Source: Stenotrophomonas maltophilia (GTDB taxonomy: Bacteria > Pseudomonadota > Gammaproteobacteria > Xanthomonadales > Xanthomonadaceae). Taken from it: a stretch of DNA of 52,314 bases. The position numbers and the translations under genes were made by a program. Below, piece by piece: positions 24,948 through 34,005 of the stretch (within the stretch, counting starts at the first letter, position 1; the number at the start of each line of letters is the position of its first letter). The DNA is taken from positions 1-52,314 of the forward strand of contig DEZI01000020.1 in the NCBI GenBank assembly GCA_002364755.1, written 5' to 3'. The notes beneath the pieces are model-generated. The model worked only from the letters and a program-made list of their open reading frames with translations, did not search any database and was not told the origin of the DNA.

Positions 24948-25868
24948 ATGGTCGAACACGCGCCCCATGTCCCTGTGAATCTACGCAAATACGTCCAGCG
25001 CCTGCAGGACAGCTTCCCGATCGCCGTCGGCAAGCGCTTCGTCGACATCGACGTGCTCACCCAGGCCGCCTCGGTCTCCTTCTACGCTCTGCTCTCGATG
25101 GCACCGCTGCTGGTGCTGCTGCTGTGGCTGACTGCTTCGCTGTACCCGCCCGCGCAGCAGGCCCTGATCGAGCAGATCAGCGCCGCCGCCGGCAGCAGCG
25201 CGGCCACCGTGGCCGAAACCGTGCTGAAGAACGCCGACAACCAGCCCGACGTCGGCTCACTGGCCGGGCTGTGGAGCACCCTGCTGCTGTTCATCGGCGC
25301 CACTGCGGTGTTCGCCCAGCTGCAGAACGCACTCAACCTGATCTTCCGCACCAGTGGCGAGCGGTTGGAGGGCATCAAGGCCTGGCTGCGCAAGCGCGTC
25401 TTCTCCTTCGGCGTGGTGCTGGCGCTGGGCTTCCTGCTGATCCTGTCGATGACCGCCACCACCATGCTGCAGGTGGCCTTCGCTCAACTGCCTTCGGTCC
25501 TGCCGGCCATCGGCTACCTCACCAGCCTGCTGCTGTACGCGGTCGGCTTCGCCTTCATGTACCACTATCTGCCGGACCGCCGCGTGGCCTGGCGCCAGGC
25601 CTTCATCGGCGGCGTCATCACCTCGGCGCTGTTCGCGCTGGGCCGCTATGGCATCGGCGTCTACATCGCCACCGTGGCCCCCGGCAGTGCGTACGGTTCG
25701 ATGGGCGCACTGGTCATCTCGCTGGTCTGGATCTACTACGCCACCGTCGTGTTCTTCGTCGGCGCGCTGATGACCGCGGTGATCGACGAGCGCCTGCGCG
25801 CGCGCAATCACCTGGCCGCTGCAGGCATCGACCCGGTAGAGGCCGGTCCGGTCCCCGCCAAGGAGTAA
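24948..25868 (+). CDS. YihY/BrkB family inner membrane protein
   Basis: 306 residues with about six membrane segments and the family pattern TQAASVSFYALLSMAPLLVLLL, NLIFRTSGERLEGIKAWLRKRVFSFGVVLALGFLLILS and YHYLPDRRVAWRQAFIGGVI. Formerly named ribonuclease BN, a function since reassigned; the family's activity is unknown (a transport role is suspected). It lies between yqeY and dnaG in the same direction. Confidence 0.9.
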   Translation: MVEHAPHVPVNLRKYVQRLQDSFPIAVGKRFVDIDVLTQAASVSFYALLSMAPLLVLLLWLTASLYPPAQQALIEQISAAAGSSAATVAETVLKNADNQPDVGSLAGLWSTLLLFIGATAVFAQLQNALNLIFRTSGERLEGIKAWLRKRVFSFGVVLALGFLLILSMTATTMLQVAFAQLPSVLPAIGYLTSLLLYAVGFAFMYHYLPDRRVAWRQAFIGGVITSALFALGRYGIGVYIATVAPGSAYGSMGALVISLVWIYYATVVFFVGALMTAVIDERLRARNHLAAAGIDPVEAGPVPAKE

Positions 25869-25930
25869 ACTAGGCGGACTGATCGTTCCCGCCTCGCGTG
25901 GCCCCTGGCCGCGCCCCTGCCCTGTTGCCC

Positions 25931-27673
25931 ATGGCCCGTATCCCCGACGCTTTCATCGACGACCTGCTGGCCCGCTCGGACATCGTCGAGGTGGTGGGCA
26001 GCCGCGTGCCGTTGAAGCGCCAGGGCAAGGAATATGCAGCGCGCTGCCCGTTCCATGACGAGCGCTCGGCCTCGTTCACGGTCTCGCCCACCAAGCAGTT
26101 CTACCACTGCTTCGGCTGCGGCGCGCACGGCACCGCCATCAGCTTCCTGATGAACTACGACCGCCTCGAATTCCTCGATGCGGTGGATGAACTGGCCAAG
26201 CGCGCCGGCATGGAAGTGCCGCGCAGCGAGAACCCGCGCAACGCCCAGCAGCAGGACGACAGCCGCGAGCTGTATTCGGCGCTGGATGCGGCCACGAAGT
26301 TCTTCCAGAAGAACCTGGAAGGCAGCGAGAAGGCGCGTGCCTACCTGGACGGCCGCGGCGTGGACGAGGAAAACCGCGCGCGCTTCCAGATCGGTTATGC
26401 ACCGGATGGCTACAGCGGCCTGCGCGACGCGCTGGGCAAGGACGAGCGGCGGATGAAGCTGCTCGACCGCGCCGGCCTGTTCTCCAAGAACGACCGCGGC
26501 CACGTCTACGACAAGTTCCGCGACCGGGTGATGTTCCCGATCTTCGACCGCCGTGGCCGTGTCATCGCCTTCGGTGGTCGCGTGTTCGAGAAGGACGACG
26601 GCCCCAAGTACCTCAACTCGCCCGAGACCGCGCTGTTCCACAAGGGTCGCGAACTGTACGGCCTGTGGCAGGTGCGCCAGGCCAACCAGAAGATCGAGCG
26701 GCTGATCGTGGTCGAGGGCTACATGGACGTGGTCTCGCTGTTCCAGTTCGGGGTCACCCAGGCGGTGGCCACGCTGGGCACGGCCACCACGCCGGACCAC
26801 GCCGAGCTGCTGTTCCGCAACGCGCCGGACGTGTTCTTCTGCTTCGACGGCGACGCCGCCGGCCGCCGCGCCGGCTGGAAGGCGCTGGAATCGGTGCTGC
26901 CGCGCATGAAGGACGGCCGCCAGGCGTTCTTCCTGTTCCTGCCCGATGGCGAGGATCCAGACACCATCGTGCGCAAGGAAGGCGCCGAGGCCTTCAACGA
27001 CCGCCTGAAGCAGGCCACGCCGCTGTCGCAGTTCTTCTTCGACGAACTGACCCGCGAGATCAACCTGGGCACGCTGGACGGCAAGGCGCGCCTGGCCGAA
27101 CGGGCCAAGCCGATGCTGGCGCAGATTCCCGATGGTGCCTTCGGCGACCTGATGAAGCAGCAGCTGACGCAGCTGACCGGCCTGGGCGGTGGCAACGCCG
27201 CCGCCGCACGCGCACCGATGCCACAGCGCGCGCCAGCCCGGCAGATCCAGCCCATCGCCAAGCGCAGCCTGGTGCGCGGCGCGATCGCCGTGCTGCTGCA
27301 GCAGCCGTCGCTGGCGATGAGCCTGGGCGGCAAGCACCACTTCCAAGGCCTGCGCCTGCCCGGTGTGGAGCTGCTGCTGGAACTGCTGGGCCTGGTCGAA
27401 CAGCGCCCGGACATCAGCACCGGCGCCCTGCTGGAACACTTCGATGGCCGCGAAGAGCAGGCCTCGCTGCATACGCTGGCCGCGCAGACCATGCCCGGCG
27501 ACGAGGCGATGTGGACCCAGGAACTGCACGACGCGGTGGCCCAGCTGGAGAAACAACTGCTGGTGCAACGTCTGGACGAGCTGTTGGCAAAGCAGCGCCA
27601 GCAGGGCCTGGACGATACTGACAAGTACGAACTGCGCGAACTGCTGAAGGCCCGCGCCACCCTGCGCCTGTAG
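25931..27673 (+). CDS. dnaG: DNA primase
   Basis: 580 residues. The start at 25931 gives MARIPDAFIDDLLARSDIVEVV. N-terminal zinc finger with Cys39, His42, Cys60 and Cys63 (CPFH...CFGCG), the RNA polymerase/TOPRIM core (IVVEGYMDVVSLFQFG, FCFDGDAAGRRA with acidic metal ligands) and a C-terminal helicase-binding region. It makes RNA primers for replication. rpoD, its usual downstream partner, does not follow here. Confidence 0.97.
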   Translation: MARIPDAFIDDLLARSDIVEVVGSRVPLKRQGKEYAARCPFHDERSASFTVSPTKQFYHCFGCGAHGTAISFLMNYDRLEFLDAVDELAKRAGMEVPRSENPRNAQQQDDSRELYSALDAATKFFQKNLEGSEKARAYLDGRGVDEENRARFQIGYAPDGYSGLRDALGKDERRMKLLDRAGLFSKNDRGHVYDKFRDRVMFPIFDRRGRVIAFGGRVFEKDDGPKYLNSPETALFHKGRELYGLWQVRQANQKIERLIVVEGYMDVVSLFQFGVTQAVATLGTATTPDHAELLFRNAPDVFFCFDGDAAGRRAGWKALESVLPRMKDGRQAFFLFLPDGEDPDTIVRKEGAEAFNDRLKQATPLSQFFFDELTREINLGTLDGKARLAERAKPMLAQIPDGAFGDLMKQQLTQLTGLGGGNAAAARAPMPQRAPARQIQPIAKRSLVRGAIAVLLQQPSLAMSLGGKHHFQGLRLPGVELLLELLGLVEQRPDISTGALLEHFDGREEQASLHTLAAQTMPGDEAMWTQELHDAVAQLEKQLLVQRLDELLAKQRQQGLDDTDKYELRELLKARATLRL

Positions 27674-27697
27674 CGGCAGCCCATCCACGGAGAGACC

Positions 27698-28198
27698 ATG
27701 CTGCTGCGCCTGACCTGCCTGCTGTTGCTGTCGCTCTGCCCGTCCCTGCCCGCCTGGGCCGGGGACACCCCGCTCAATGAAGTCCGCCCCGGCCTGTATG
27801 CCGGCGGCCAGCCCAGCGCTGCGCAACTGCAGTCGCTGGCCGCGCAGGGCGTGCGCACCGTCATCGACCTGCGTCAGCCCGGCGAGGACCGTGGTTTCGA
27901 TGAAACCGCCCAGGCCGAAGCGCTGGGCCTGCGCTACGTGCGCATCCCGGTGGCCGGTGCCGAAGGCCTGGATGCAGCCAACGTGCGCGCCGTGCACCAG
28001 GCCCTGCAGCAGAGCCAGGGCCCGGTGCTGCTGCACTGCGCCTCGGGCAACCGTGCCGGCGCCGTGCTCGGCCTGGTCAACGCCCGCTACGAGCACGCCA
28101 GCCCCGAGCAGGCCCTGCAGCTGGGCCAGCGCGCTGGCCTGACCTCACTGGAAGCGGCCACCCGGCAACGCCTGGCCGCGCCCGCTTCCCATCCCTGA
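27698..28198 (+). CDS. Exported phosphatase-like protein (DSP/PTP superfamily)
   Basis: 166 residues; signal peptide ends PAWAG. The fold pattern NEVRPGLYAGGQPSAAQLQSLAAQGVRTVIDLR and P-loop HCASGNRAGA match the beta-lactamase-hydrolase-like phosphatase family (DUF442/TIGR01244). The P-loop is Cys-x4-Arg, one residue shorter than the classical CX5R, as in this family. Activity is uncertain: phosphatase or sulphur transfer. Ribosome binding site GGAGAGA precedes the ATG; it is 24 bp after dnaG. Confidence 0.8.
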   Translation: MLLRLTCLLLLSLCPSLPAWAGDTPLNEVRPGLYAGGQPSAAQLQSLAAQGVRTVIDLRQPGEDRGFDETAQAEALGLRYVRIPVAGAEGLDAANVRAVHQALQQSQGPVLLHCASGNRAGAVLGLVNARYEHASPEQALQLGQRAGLTSLEAATRQRLAAPASHP

Positions 28199-28225
28199 CC
28201 CCCTGTAACGAGGAGCCTGCCCACC

Positions 28226-29197
28226 ATGACCCGCTGGTGGTCGCGCCTGCGACCGGACAACTTCACCCTCGCCCTGCTGTGCACCGTCGGCCTGGCCTCG
28301 CTGCTGCCGATGAAGGGCGCCGCCGCCATCGTGCTGGACGACGTCACCACCGTGGCCATCGCCGCGCTGTTCTTCCTGCATGGCGCGCGCCTGCCGCGCG
28401 AATCGATCATCGGCGGCATGCTGCACTGGCGGCTGCACCTGACCATCCTCGCCTGCACCTTCATCCTGTTCCCGCTGCTGGGCCTGCTGTTCAAGCCGCT
28501 GTCGGGCTGGCTGCTGACGCCTGAGCTGTACCTGGGCGTGCTGTTCCTGTGCACCCTGCCCTCCACCGTGCAGTCGTCCATCGCGTTCACGTCGATGGCG
28601 CGCGGCAACGTCCCGGCGGCGGTGTGCAGTGCGTCGCTGTCGAGCATCCTCGGCGTGTTCCTCACGCCCCTGCTGCTGACCGCACTGGCCGGTACCTCCG
28701 GCGGCGTGCACGACCCGCTGCATGCCATCGGCGGCATCATGCTGCAGCTGCTGGTGCCGTTCGTGGCCGGCCACCTGCTGCGGCCGTGGATCGCCGGTTG
28801 GGTGGAAAAGCAGCGTGCGCTGCTGCGCTACACCGACCAGGCCACCATCCTGCTGGTGGTGTATTCGGCGTTCGGCGAAGCGGTGACCGAAGGGCTGTGG
28901 AGCAAGACGCCACTGCTGTCCCTGTTCGCCGTAGCCGTGGTCGCTGCCGTGCTGCTCGGCATCGCGATGCCGCTCATCACCTTCCTGGCCCGCCGCCTGC
29001 ACTTCAACCGCGAGGACGAGATCGCCATCGTGTTCTGCGGCTCGAAGAAGAGCCTGGCCACCGGCGTGCCGATCGCCAAGGTGTTGTTCGCCGGCGGCAG
29101 CCTGGGCGCCATCGTGCTGCCGGTGATGATCTACCACCAGATCCAGCTGATCGTCTGCGGCGTGATCGCGCAGCGGTATGCGAAGCGCGCGCCCTGA
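28226..29197 (+). CDS. Bile acid:sodium symporter family transporter
   Basis: 323 residues, about ten membrane segments, of the SBF-like (YfeH/PF13593) type: FFLHGARLPRESIIGG, LPSTVQSSIAFTSMARGNVPAAVCSASLSSILGVFLTP and FCGSKKSLATGVPIAKVLF. Substrates of this branch are poorly known. AGGAG lies before the ATG; it starts 28 bp after the phosphatase-like gene. Confidence 0.88.
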   Translation: MTRWWSRLRPDNFTLALLCTVGLASLLPMKGAAAIVLDDVTTVAIAALFFLHGARLPRESIIGGMLHWRLHLTILACTFILFPLLGLLFKPLSGWLLTPELYLGVLFLCTLPSTVQSSIAFTSMARGNVPAAVCSASLSSILGVFLTPLLLTALAGTSGGVHDPLHAIGGIMLQLLVPFVAGHLLRPWIAGWVEKQRALLRYTDQATILLVVYSAFGEAVTEGLWSKTPLLSLFAVAVVAAVLLGIAMPLITFLARRLHFNREDEIAIVFCGSKKSLATGVPIAKVLFAGGSLGAIVLPVMIYHQIQLIVCGVIAQRYAKRAP

Positions 29198-29225
29198 TCG
29201 GGCGCGCGGGGTGCTGAGGGGAACC

Positions 29226-29395
29226 CATCCACGCATGGCGTGGATCTACTGAACGTGCGGGTTGTTGCGGGAACCGCCATCCACGCATGGCGTGGATCTA
29301 CCAAACGGCGGATGGCGTGAACCCGCAGTAGATCCACGCCATACGTGGATGTCCGCGCGATCAGGTAGGGTCAGAGCCCCTTCGGGGATCCGACC
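29226..29395. repeat. Cluster of four SMAG-type palindromes
   Basis: Opposed copies at 29226-29249 and 29278-29301 (CATCCACGC...CTAC), a direct copy at 29328-29351 (GTAGATCCACG..., one loop change) and a variant at 29365-29395 with GTAG head and imperfect stem GGGTCAGAGCCCC/GGGGATCCGACCC. All lie between convergent genes. Confidence 0.85.
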
Positions 29396-29401
29396 CCGAG
29401 G

Positions 29402-30295
29402 TCACAGCCAGGGCAGGATCCAGTGGTCCACCAGCAGGAACGCGAACAGCGCCATCAGGTATACGATGGAGTACTGGAACATCTTCATCGAGAACAGCTC
29501 GTCCGGCGGGTTCAGCATGCGCCAGGCGTACCAGAGGAACACGGCATTGAGCACGATCGCGCCGCCCAAATAGAACGGGCCGCTCATGCCCACCAGGTAC
29601 GGCACCACGCACACCAGCGCCAGCACCACCGAATACACCATGATCTGCTTGCGCGTGTGCACCACGCCATGGGTGACCGGCAACATCGGGATCTTCGCCT
29701 TGGCGTAGTCCTCGCGGCGGAAGATCGCCAGCGCCCAGAAGTGCGGCGGCGTCCAGATGAAGATGATCAGCACCAGCAGCGACGAGTACGCCCAGTCCGA
29801 CGAACCCTGCATGCCGGTGATCGCCGCCCAGCCCAGCATCGGCGGCATCGCGCCGGCCAGGCCGCCGATGACGATGTTCTGCGAGGTCGCGCGCTTCAGG
29901 TAGACGGTGTAGATCACCGCGTAGCCGATCAGCGAGGCGAAGGTCAGCACCGCGGTGATCCAGTTCACCCACAGCAGCAGGATCGCCATCGACAGCACGA
30001 TCAGCACGCCGGCAAACACCAGCACCTGCCACGGCTTGACCTTGCCCACCACCAGCGGGCGCCACGAGGTACGCGCCATCTGCGCATCGATGTGCGCATC
30101 CAGCAGCTGGTTGATGGCCGCGGCGGCCGAGGCGGCCAGCCAGATGCCGAGGAAGCCGAGCGCGCCGGCGCGCACCTGTTCCCAGCTGGGCACTCCCGGA
30201 ATGGCCAGGACCATGCCGACCAGGGCTGTGAAAACGATCAGGGCCACGACCTTGGGTTTGGTCAGGTCCCAGTACTGGCGATATCTGGAAAACAT
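29402..30295 (-). CDS. ctaB: Protoheme IX farnesyltransferase (heme O synthase)
   Basis: 297 residues from MFSRYRQYWDLTKPKVVALIVFTALVGM; upstream extension is not homologous-looking. UbiA prenyltransferase motifs: NQLLDAHIDAQMARTSWRPL (first Asp-rich) and a second near YLKRATSQNIVIGGLAGAMPPMLGW. About eight membrane helices. It farnesylates heme B to heme O; the adjacent ctaA completes heme A for the aa3 oxidase. Its start lies 5 bp from the ctaA stop. Confidence 0.95.
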   Translation of the reverse strand: MFSRYRQYWDLTKPKVVALIVFTALVGMVLAIPGVPSWEQVRAGALGFLGIWLAASAAAAINQLLDAHIDAQMARTSWRPLVVGKVKPWQVLVFAGVLIVLSMAILLLWVNWITAVLTFASLIGYAVIYTVYLKRATSQNIVIGGLAGAMPPMLGWAAITGMQGSSDWAYSSLLVLIIFIWTPPHFWALAIFRREDYAKAKIPMLPVTHGVVHTRKQIMVYSVVLALVCVVPYLVGMSGPFYLGGAIVLNAVFLWYAWRMLNPPDELFSMKMFQYSIVYLMALFAFLLVDHWILPWL

Positions 30296-30299
30296 GGAA

Positions 30300-31463
30300 T
30301 CAGTCCGGGGCACGCAGGCGGGCCAGCAGGCTGACCAGTACGAACAACAAGGCAACGGCCACACCGTTGTGGGCCACGGCCACTTCCAGCGGCAGAGCCA
30401 GCTTCACATTGAGGATGCCCAGGGTGACCTGCAGCACCAGCAGCGCCACCAGCGCGCTGGCCCAGCCACGCATGCTGGGCACGCGGAACAGGCGCAGGCC
30501 CAGCCACAGCAGGTAGGCAGCAACGACGATCGCGAACAGGCGGTGCGCCATCTGGATGGCGATGCGCGAGGCGCCATCCAGCACGCCCCCTTCGTAATCC
30601 ACGCCGATGCCGCGCCACAGGGTGAAGCCCTCGGCGAAGTTGTGCTGCGGCCACCACTGGTTGGCGCAGCGCGGGAAGTTGTCCAGCGAGGCGCTGCCGC
30701 CACCGCAGGCCAGCGCGGCATAGTTGGCGCTGACCCAGCCACCGAGGGCGATCTGGGTGACCAGCACCGCCACGCCGATGCGCAGCAACCACTTCAGCTT
30801 GGGCGCTTCGGCCAGGGTGATCGGCAGGTGGGTCGCCCGCCACGCCATCCACACCAGCAGCGCGAACATCAGCATGCCGCCCAGCAGGTGGCCCATCACC
30901 ACGATGGGTTTCAGCAGCAGGGTCACCGTCCACATGCCCAGCAGGGCCTGGAAGATCACCACTGCCAGGGTGAGCAGCGCAGCGCGCGCCAGGTCGATGT
31001 TGCTCCAGCGCAGCGCGGCGATCAGCAGGATCGCCTCACCGGTCAGGGCGAGCATGCTGGCCGTGCCATGCCAGCCCATCATGTACAGCGGTATGCCGGC
31101 GGCCACCAATACGCAGGCGGTCACCACCGCCGTGCTTCCGAAGCGGCGCTTGCGGGTGGCCAGCAGGGCCAGGGTGAGGATCTCGATGCCCAGCGCGCCG
31201 GCGAGGAAGCGGTGCACCTGCTCGCGCCAGGCCTTGTGGGTTTCCAGCGGGCGGATCTCGGCGGCCGGGTGACCGATGGTCTCTTCCACGTGCTGCGGCC
31301 AGGTAGCCTGGCCATAGCAGGTCGGCCAGTCCGGGCAGCTCAGGCCGGCATCGGACAGGCGGACGAAGGCGCCGAACATGATCGTACTGGCGGTCATGAT
31401 CATGGCGAACCACGCCAGGCGGTGGAAGTTGCGATGCAGCGCCGGACGCGCGGAAAGGCTCAT
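30300..31463 (-). CDS. ctaA: Heme A synthase (COX15/CtaA)
   Basis: 387 residues from the ATG at 31463 (TTG at 31466 is the alternative). Eight-helix protein with heme-ligand histidines in ETHKAWREQVHRFLAGALG, MGWHGTASM, MGHLLGGMLM and AHRLFAIVV, and CPDWPTCYGQ near the N-terminus. It oxidises the heme O methyl group to give heme A. Confidence 0.94.
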   Translation of the reverse strand: MSLSARPALHRNFHRLAWFAMIMTASTIMFGAFVRLSDAGLSCPDWPTCYGQATWPQHVEETIGHPAAEIRPLETHKAWREQVHRFLAGALGIEILTLALLATRKRRFGSTAVVTACVLVAAGIPLYMMGWHGTASMLALTGEAILLIAALRWSNIDLARAALLTLAVVIFQALLGMWTVTLLLKPIVVMGHLLGGMLMFALLVWMAWRATHLPITLAEAPKLKWLLRIGVAVLVTQIALGGWVSANYAALACGGGSASLDNFPRCANQWWPQHNFAEGFTLWRGIGVDYEGGVLDGASRIAIQMAHRLFAIVVAAYLLWLGLRLFRVPSMRGWASALVALLVLQVTLGILNVKLALPLEVAVAHNGVAVALLFVLVSLLARLRAPD

Positions 31464-31473
31464 CAAACAGGAC

Positions 31474-32043
31474 TCACTTCAGTTTCAGCAACGTGGCCAT
31501 GTCCTTGCGCAGGCCACCCAGGTCGGAGCCGGGGGCATGGCGCATGATCACGAAGCCGTTCGGATCGATCACGTAGACCGGCAGTCCCGCCGGATCATCG
31601 ACGCCCGGCAGGGCCGCGCGCAGGGCTGGCGACGGGGCCAGCGGCCGCAGCGCGGGCAGCGAGGCGATCGACGCCGGTGGCGTACCCAGCCACAGGATCT
31701 CGACATTATCGGCGTTATGGCCGAACAGCTGCCACACCTTGCCCAGTCCCTGCGACAAAGTGACGCACTGCGCGTCGCAGCCGCCGGCCGGGGCCACCAG
31801 CAACCGCCAGGTCCGCGCTTCGGGGTTCCACGGGTAGGCCTGGCCGTTGGCCAGGGTGGGCGCCTGCTGGCGCAGATCCACCGGCGGCTGCAGCAGCTGC
31901 CCGGCATTGCGGTGCCCGGTGGGCTGCCAGCCGCTGAAGCGCAGCACGGCGGCCAGCGCCATAGCCCCGAAGAACACGGCGAACAGCAGCACCAGGGTCC
32001 GGCGGCCGGAACCGCGTGCCTGCGGGGAGGTAGCAGTGTTCAT
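31474..32043 (-). CDS. Membrane-anchored SCO-like protein of the oxidase cluster
   Basis: 189 residues from MNTATSPQARGSGRRTLVLLFAVF; one N-terminal membrane anchor, then a thioredoxin-like domain with GGCDAQC, a Cys-x3-Cys that recalls the copper-binding motif of SCO1/PrrC, and GLPVYVIDPNGFVIMRHAPGSDLGGLRKDMATLLKLK, the usual SCO/Trx C-terminal pattern. It probably acts in copper or thiol handling during oxidase assembly (inference). It sits between surf1 and ctaA, 10 bp before the latter. Confidence 0.75.
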   Translation of the reverse strand: MNTATSPQARGSGRRTLVLLFAVFFGAMALAAVLRFSGWQPTGHRNAGQLLQPPVDLRQQAPTLANGQAYPWNPEARTWRLLVAPAGGCDAQCVTLSQGLGKVWQLFGHNADNVEILWLGTPPASIASLPALRPLAPSPALRAALPGVDDPAGLPVYVIDPNGFVIMRHAPGSDLGGLRKDMATLLKLK

Positions 32044-32102
32044 GCGGGGCATTTTCTCATGGTTGGGAAAGGGATGCCGGTGGTGCTGGCCGCTGGCCGG
32101 CA

Positions 32103-32819
32103 CTACCGGGCAACGGGGCGCCTCCGGCGGCGTTCCAGCACCAGCGCGACCACCAGCACGGTCAGCGCCAGGCCGAACCACTGCACCGCATAGCCCAGGT
32201 GGCGCTGCGGCGGCAGCGTGTTCGGCAGCAGATCCAGATCACGCGCATCGCCGAACGGCAGCGCGGGGTCCAGGCGCAGCACCCGCTCGGGCAGCGCGGC
32301 CAGCCCCAGCGCGCGGGCCAGGCCCTCGGCAGGCAGGCGGCTGGCCAGCCAGCGTCCGGGCTCGCCGGTGCTCGAGAACGCCGGCCCCAGCGCCAGGCCG
32401 GGCGCTGGCGGCGGTGCCAGCAACCCGCGCACCGCCACCGGCGATGGCGGCGCGGGTACATCCGGCAAGGTGCGATCCGGCGGCAGCGCGCGCCAGCCCA
32501 GGTCGACCAGCAGCACGCTGCCGTCGTCACTGCGGAACGGTCGATAGATCTTCACCCCGGCACGGCCCTGCCGGGTCTGGTTGTCCAGCAGCACCACCCC
32601 GGGCAGGAAGCGGCCATGGTCGGCCACGCCGTGCAAAGCCCCTGGTGCCGCCAAGGCCTGCGCCAGCGGCAGCGACTGCGCCACCGCCGGCCCCTGCGCA
32701 TCGAGCAGCGCCTGTTTGGCGTGCATGCGCTGCAGCTGCCAGAACCCCAACGCAGTGAACGCGGCCATCGCCAGCACCGCCATCAGCCAGCCGATCACGC
32801 GCGTGTGCTGGCGCATCAT
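32103..32819 (-). CDS. SURF1 family oxidase assembly protein
   Basis: 238 residues (ATG at 32819 or 32816). Two membrane helices, one at each end, flank a periplasmic domain; GFWQLQRMHAKQALL, DNQTRQGRAGVKIYRPFR, LLVDLGWRALPPDR and HLGYAVQWFGLA are the SURF1 signatures. It supports heme A insertion into subunit I. It diverges from the DUF2909 gene. Confidence 0.9.
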   Translation of the reverse strand: MMRQHTRVIGWLMAVLAMAAFTALGFWQLQRMHAKQALLDAQGPAVAQSLPLAQALAAPGALHGVADHGRFLPGVVLLDNQTRQGRAGVKIYRPFRSDDGSVLLVDLGWRALPPDRTLPDVPAPPSPVAVRGLLAPPPAPGLALGPAFSSTGEPGRWLASRLPAEGLARALGLAALPERVLRLDPALPFGDARDLDLLPNTLPPQRHLGYAVQWFGLALTVLVVALVLERRRRRPVAR

Positions 32820-32876
32820 GACAAGTCCGCGCAAACGCGGTCAGATAGGCGCATCCACCCTGTCCTCGAGCCGCGC

Positions 32877-33095
32877 ATGAGTGATTCGCTGAAGACCCTG
32901 CTGGTAATCGCGTTTCTGATCGTCATCGTCTGGAATCTGGGCGCCGGCCTGTATTACCTGCTGGTCGACCGCGGCCAGACCAAGCGCACGGTCAACGCGC
33001 TGACCCGGCGTATCGGCGTGTCAGTCGCACTGATCGTACTGGTGATCGTGTGCATCTACATGGGTTGGATCAAACCGCACGGCATCGGTGGCTGA
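32877..33095 (+). CDS. DUF2909 twin-transmembrane protein
   Basis: 72 residues with two membrane helices (TLLVIAFLIVIVWNLGAGLYYLLV and GVSVALIVLVIVCIYMGWI) joined by DRGQTKRTVNALTRRI. Function unknown; the family is often found beside cox genes. It is the only plus-strand gene within the oxidase region. Confidence 0.82.
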   Translation: MSDSLKTLLVIAFLIVIVWNLGAGLYYLLVDRGQTKRTVNALTRRIGVSVALIVLVIVCIYMGWIKPHGIGG

Positions 33096-33116
33096 GGCCA
33101 CCGGCGCCGGCGCCGG

Positions 33117-33992
33117 TCAAAGCACGTAGACGAACATGAAGAGCATCAGCCACACCACGTCGACGAAGTGCCAGTACCACGCAGCGGCTTCGAACGCGAA
33201 GTGGTTGTCGCGGGTGAAGTGTCCCTTGGCCGAACGCAGCCACATCACGATCAGCATGATCGTGCCCAGCAGCACGTGCGCGCCGTGGAAGCCGGTCAGC
33301 ATGAAGAACGTCGAACCGTAGATGCCCGAACCCAGGGTCAGGTTCAGTTCCTTGTAGGCGTGGATGTACTCCTCCGCCTGCAGCGTCAGGAAGCCGAGGC
33401 CGAGCAGCACGGTGGCGCCCAGCCAGACCAGCAGCTGGCGGCGGTTGCCGGCCTTCAGCGCGTGGTGGGCGATGGTCAGGGTCACGCCGGAGGTCAGCAG
33501 GATCAGCGTGTTGATCAGCGGCAGGCCCCAGGCCGGAATGGTCTGGAACGCACCACCGATGGCCGCCGGTCCGTTGGTCGGCCAGCCCGCCGAGTAGCCC
33601 TGCCACAGCAGTTCGTTGGTCATCACCCCGCGGCCTTCGCCGCTGAGCCAGGAGAGGCCCAGGTTGCGGGTGTAGAACAGCGCGCCGAAGAAGGCACCGA
33701 AGAACATCACTTCGGAGAAGATGAACCAGACCATGCCCATCCGGAACGAGCCGTCGACCTGGCGGTTGTAGTTGCCGGCCTGCGATTCGCGCACCACGTC
33801 GCTGAACCACCAGAACAGGGTCAGCACCAGCATCGCGATGCCGATGTAGAAGGTCCAGCGCCCCCAGCTGGCATCGTTGAGCCAGCTGGCCACGCCAACC
33901 ATGGTCACCATCATCGCGATGGACCCCACGAACGGCCATTTGCTCTGGGCCGGGACGAAGTACACGTTGGCGTCGGTCGGTGTCTGGGCCAT
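33117..33992 (-). CDS. ctaE: Cytochrome c oxidase subunit III
   Basis: 291 residues, seven membrane helices. Family landmarks: FYIGIAMLVLTLFWWFSDVVRES, GMVWFIFSEVMFFGAFFGALFYTR, SGVTLTIAHHALKAGNRR, GFHGAHVLLGTIMLIVMWLRS and WYWHFVDVVWLMLF. The start follows the ctaG stop after 13 bp. Confidence 0.95.
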   Translation of the reverse strand: MAQTPTDANVYFVPAQSKWPFVGSIAMMVTMVGVASWLNDASWGRWTFYIGIAMLVLTLFWWFSDVVRESQAGNYNRQVDGSFRMGMVWFIFSEVMFFGAFFGALFYTRNLGLSWLSGEGRGVMTNELLWQGYSAGWPTNGPAAIGGAFQTIPAWGLPLINTLILLTSGVTLTIAHHALKAGNRRQLLVWLGATVLLGLGFLTLQAEEYIHAYKELNLTLGSGIYGSTFFMLTGFHGAHVLLGTIMLIVMWLRSAKGHFTRDNHFAFEAAAWYWHFVDVVWLMLFMFVYVL

Positions 33993-34005
33993 GTCGGTAT
34001 CCGGG

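Noticed and set aside
24948..25868. Ribonuclease BN
   Set aside because: Polytopic membrane protein; the old RNase BN assignment for this family was withdrawn.
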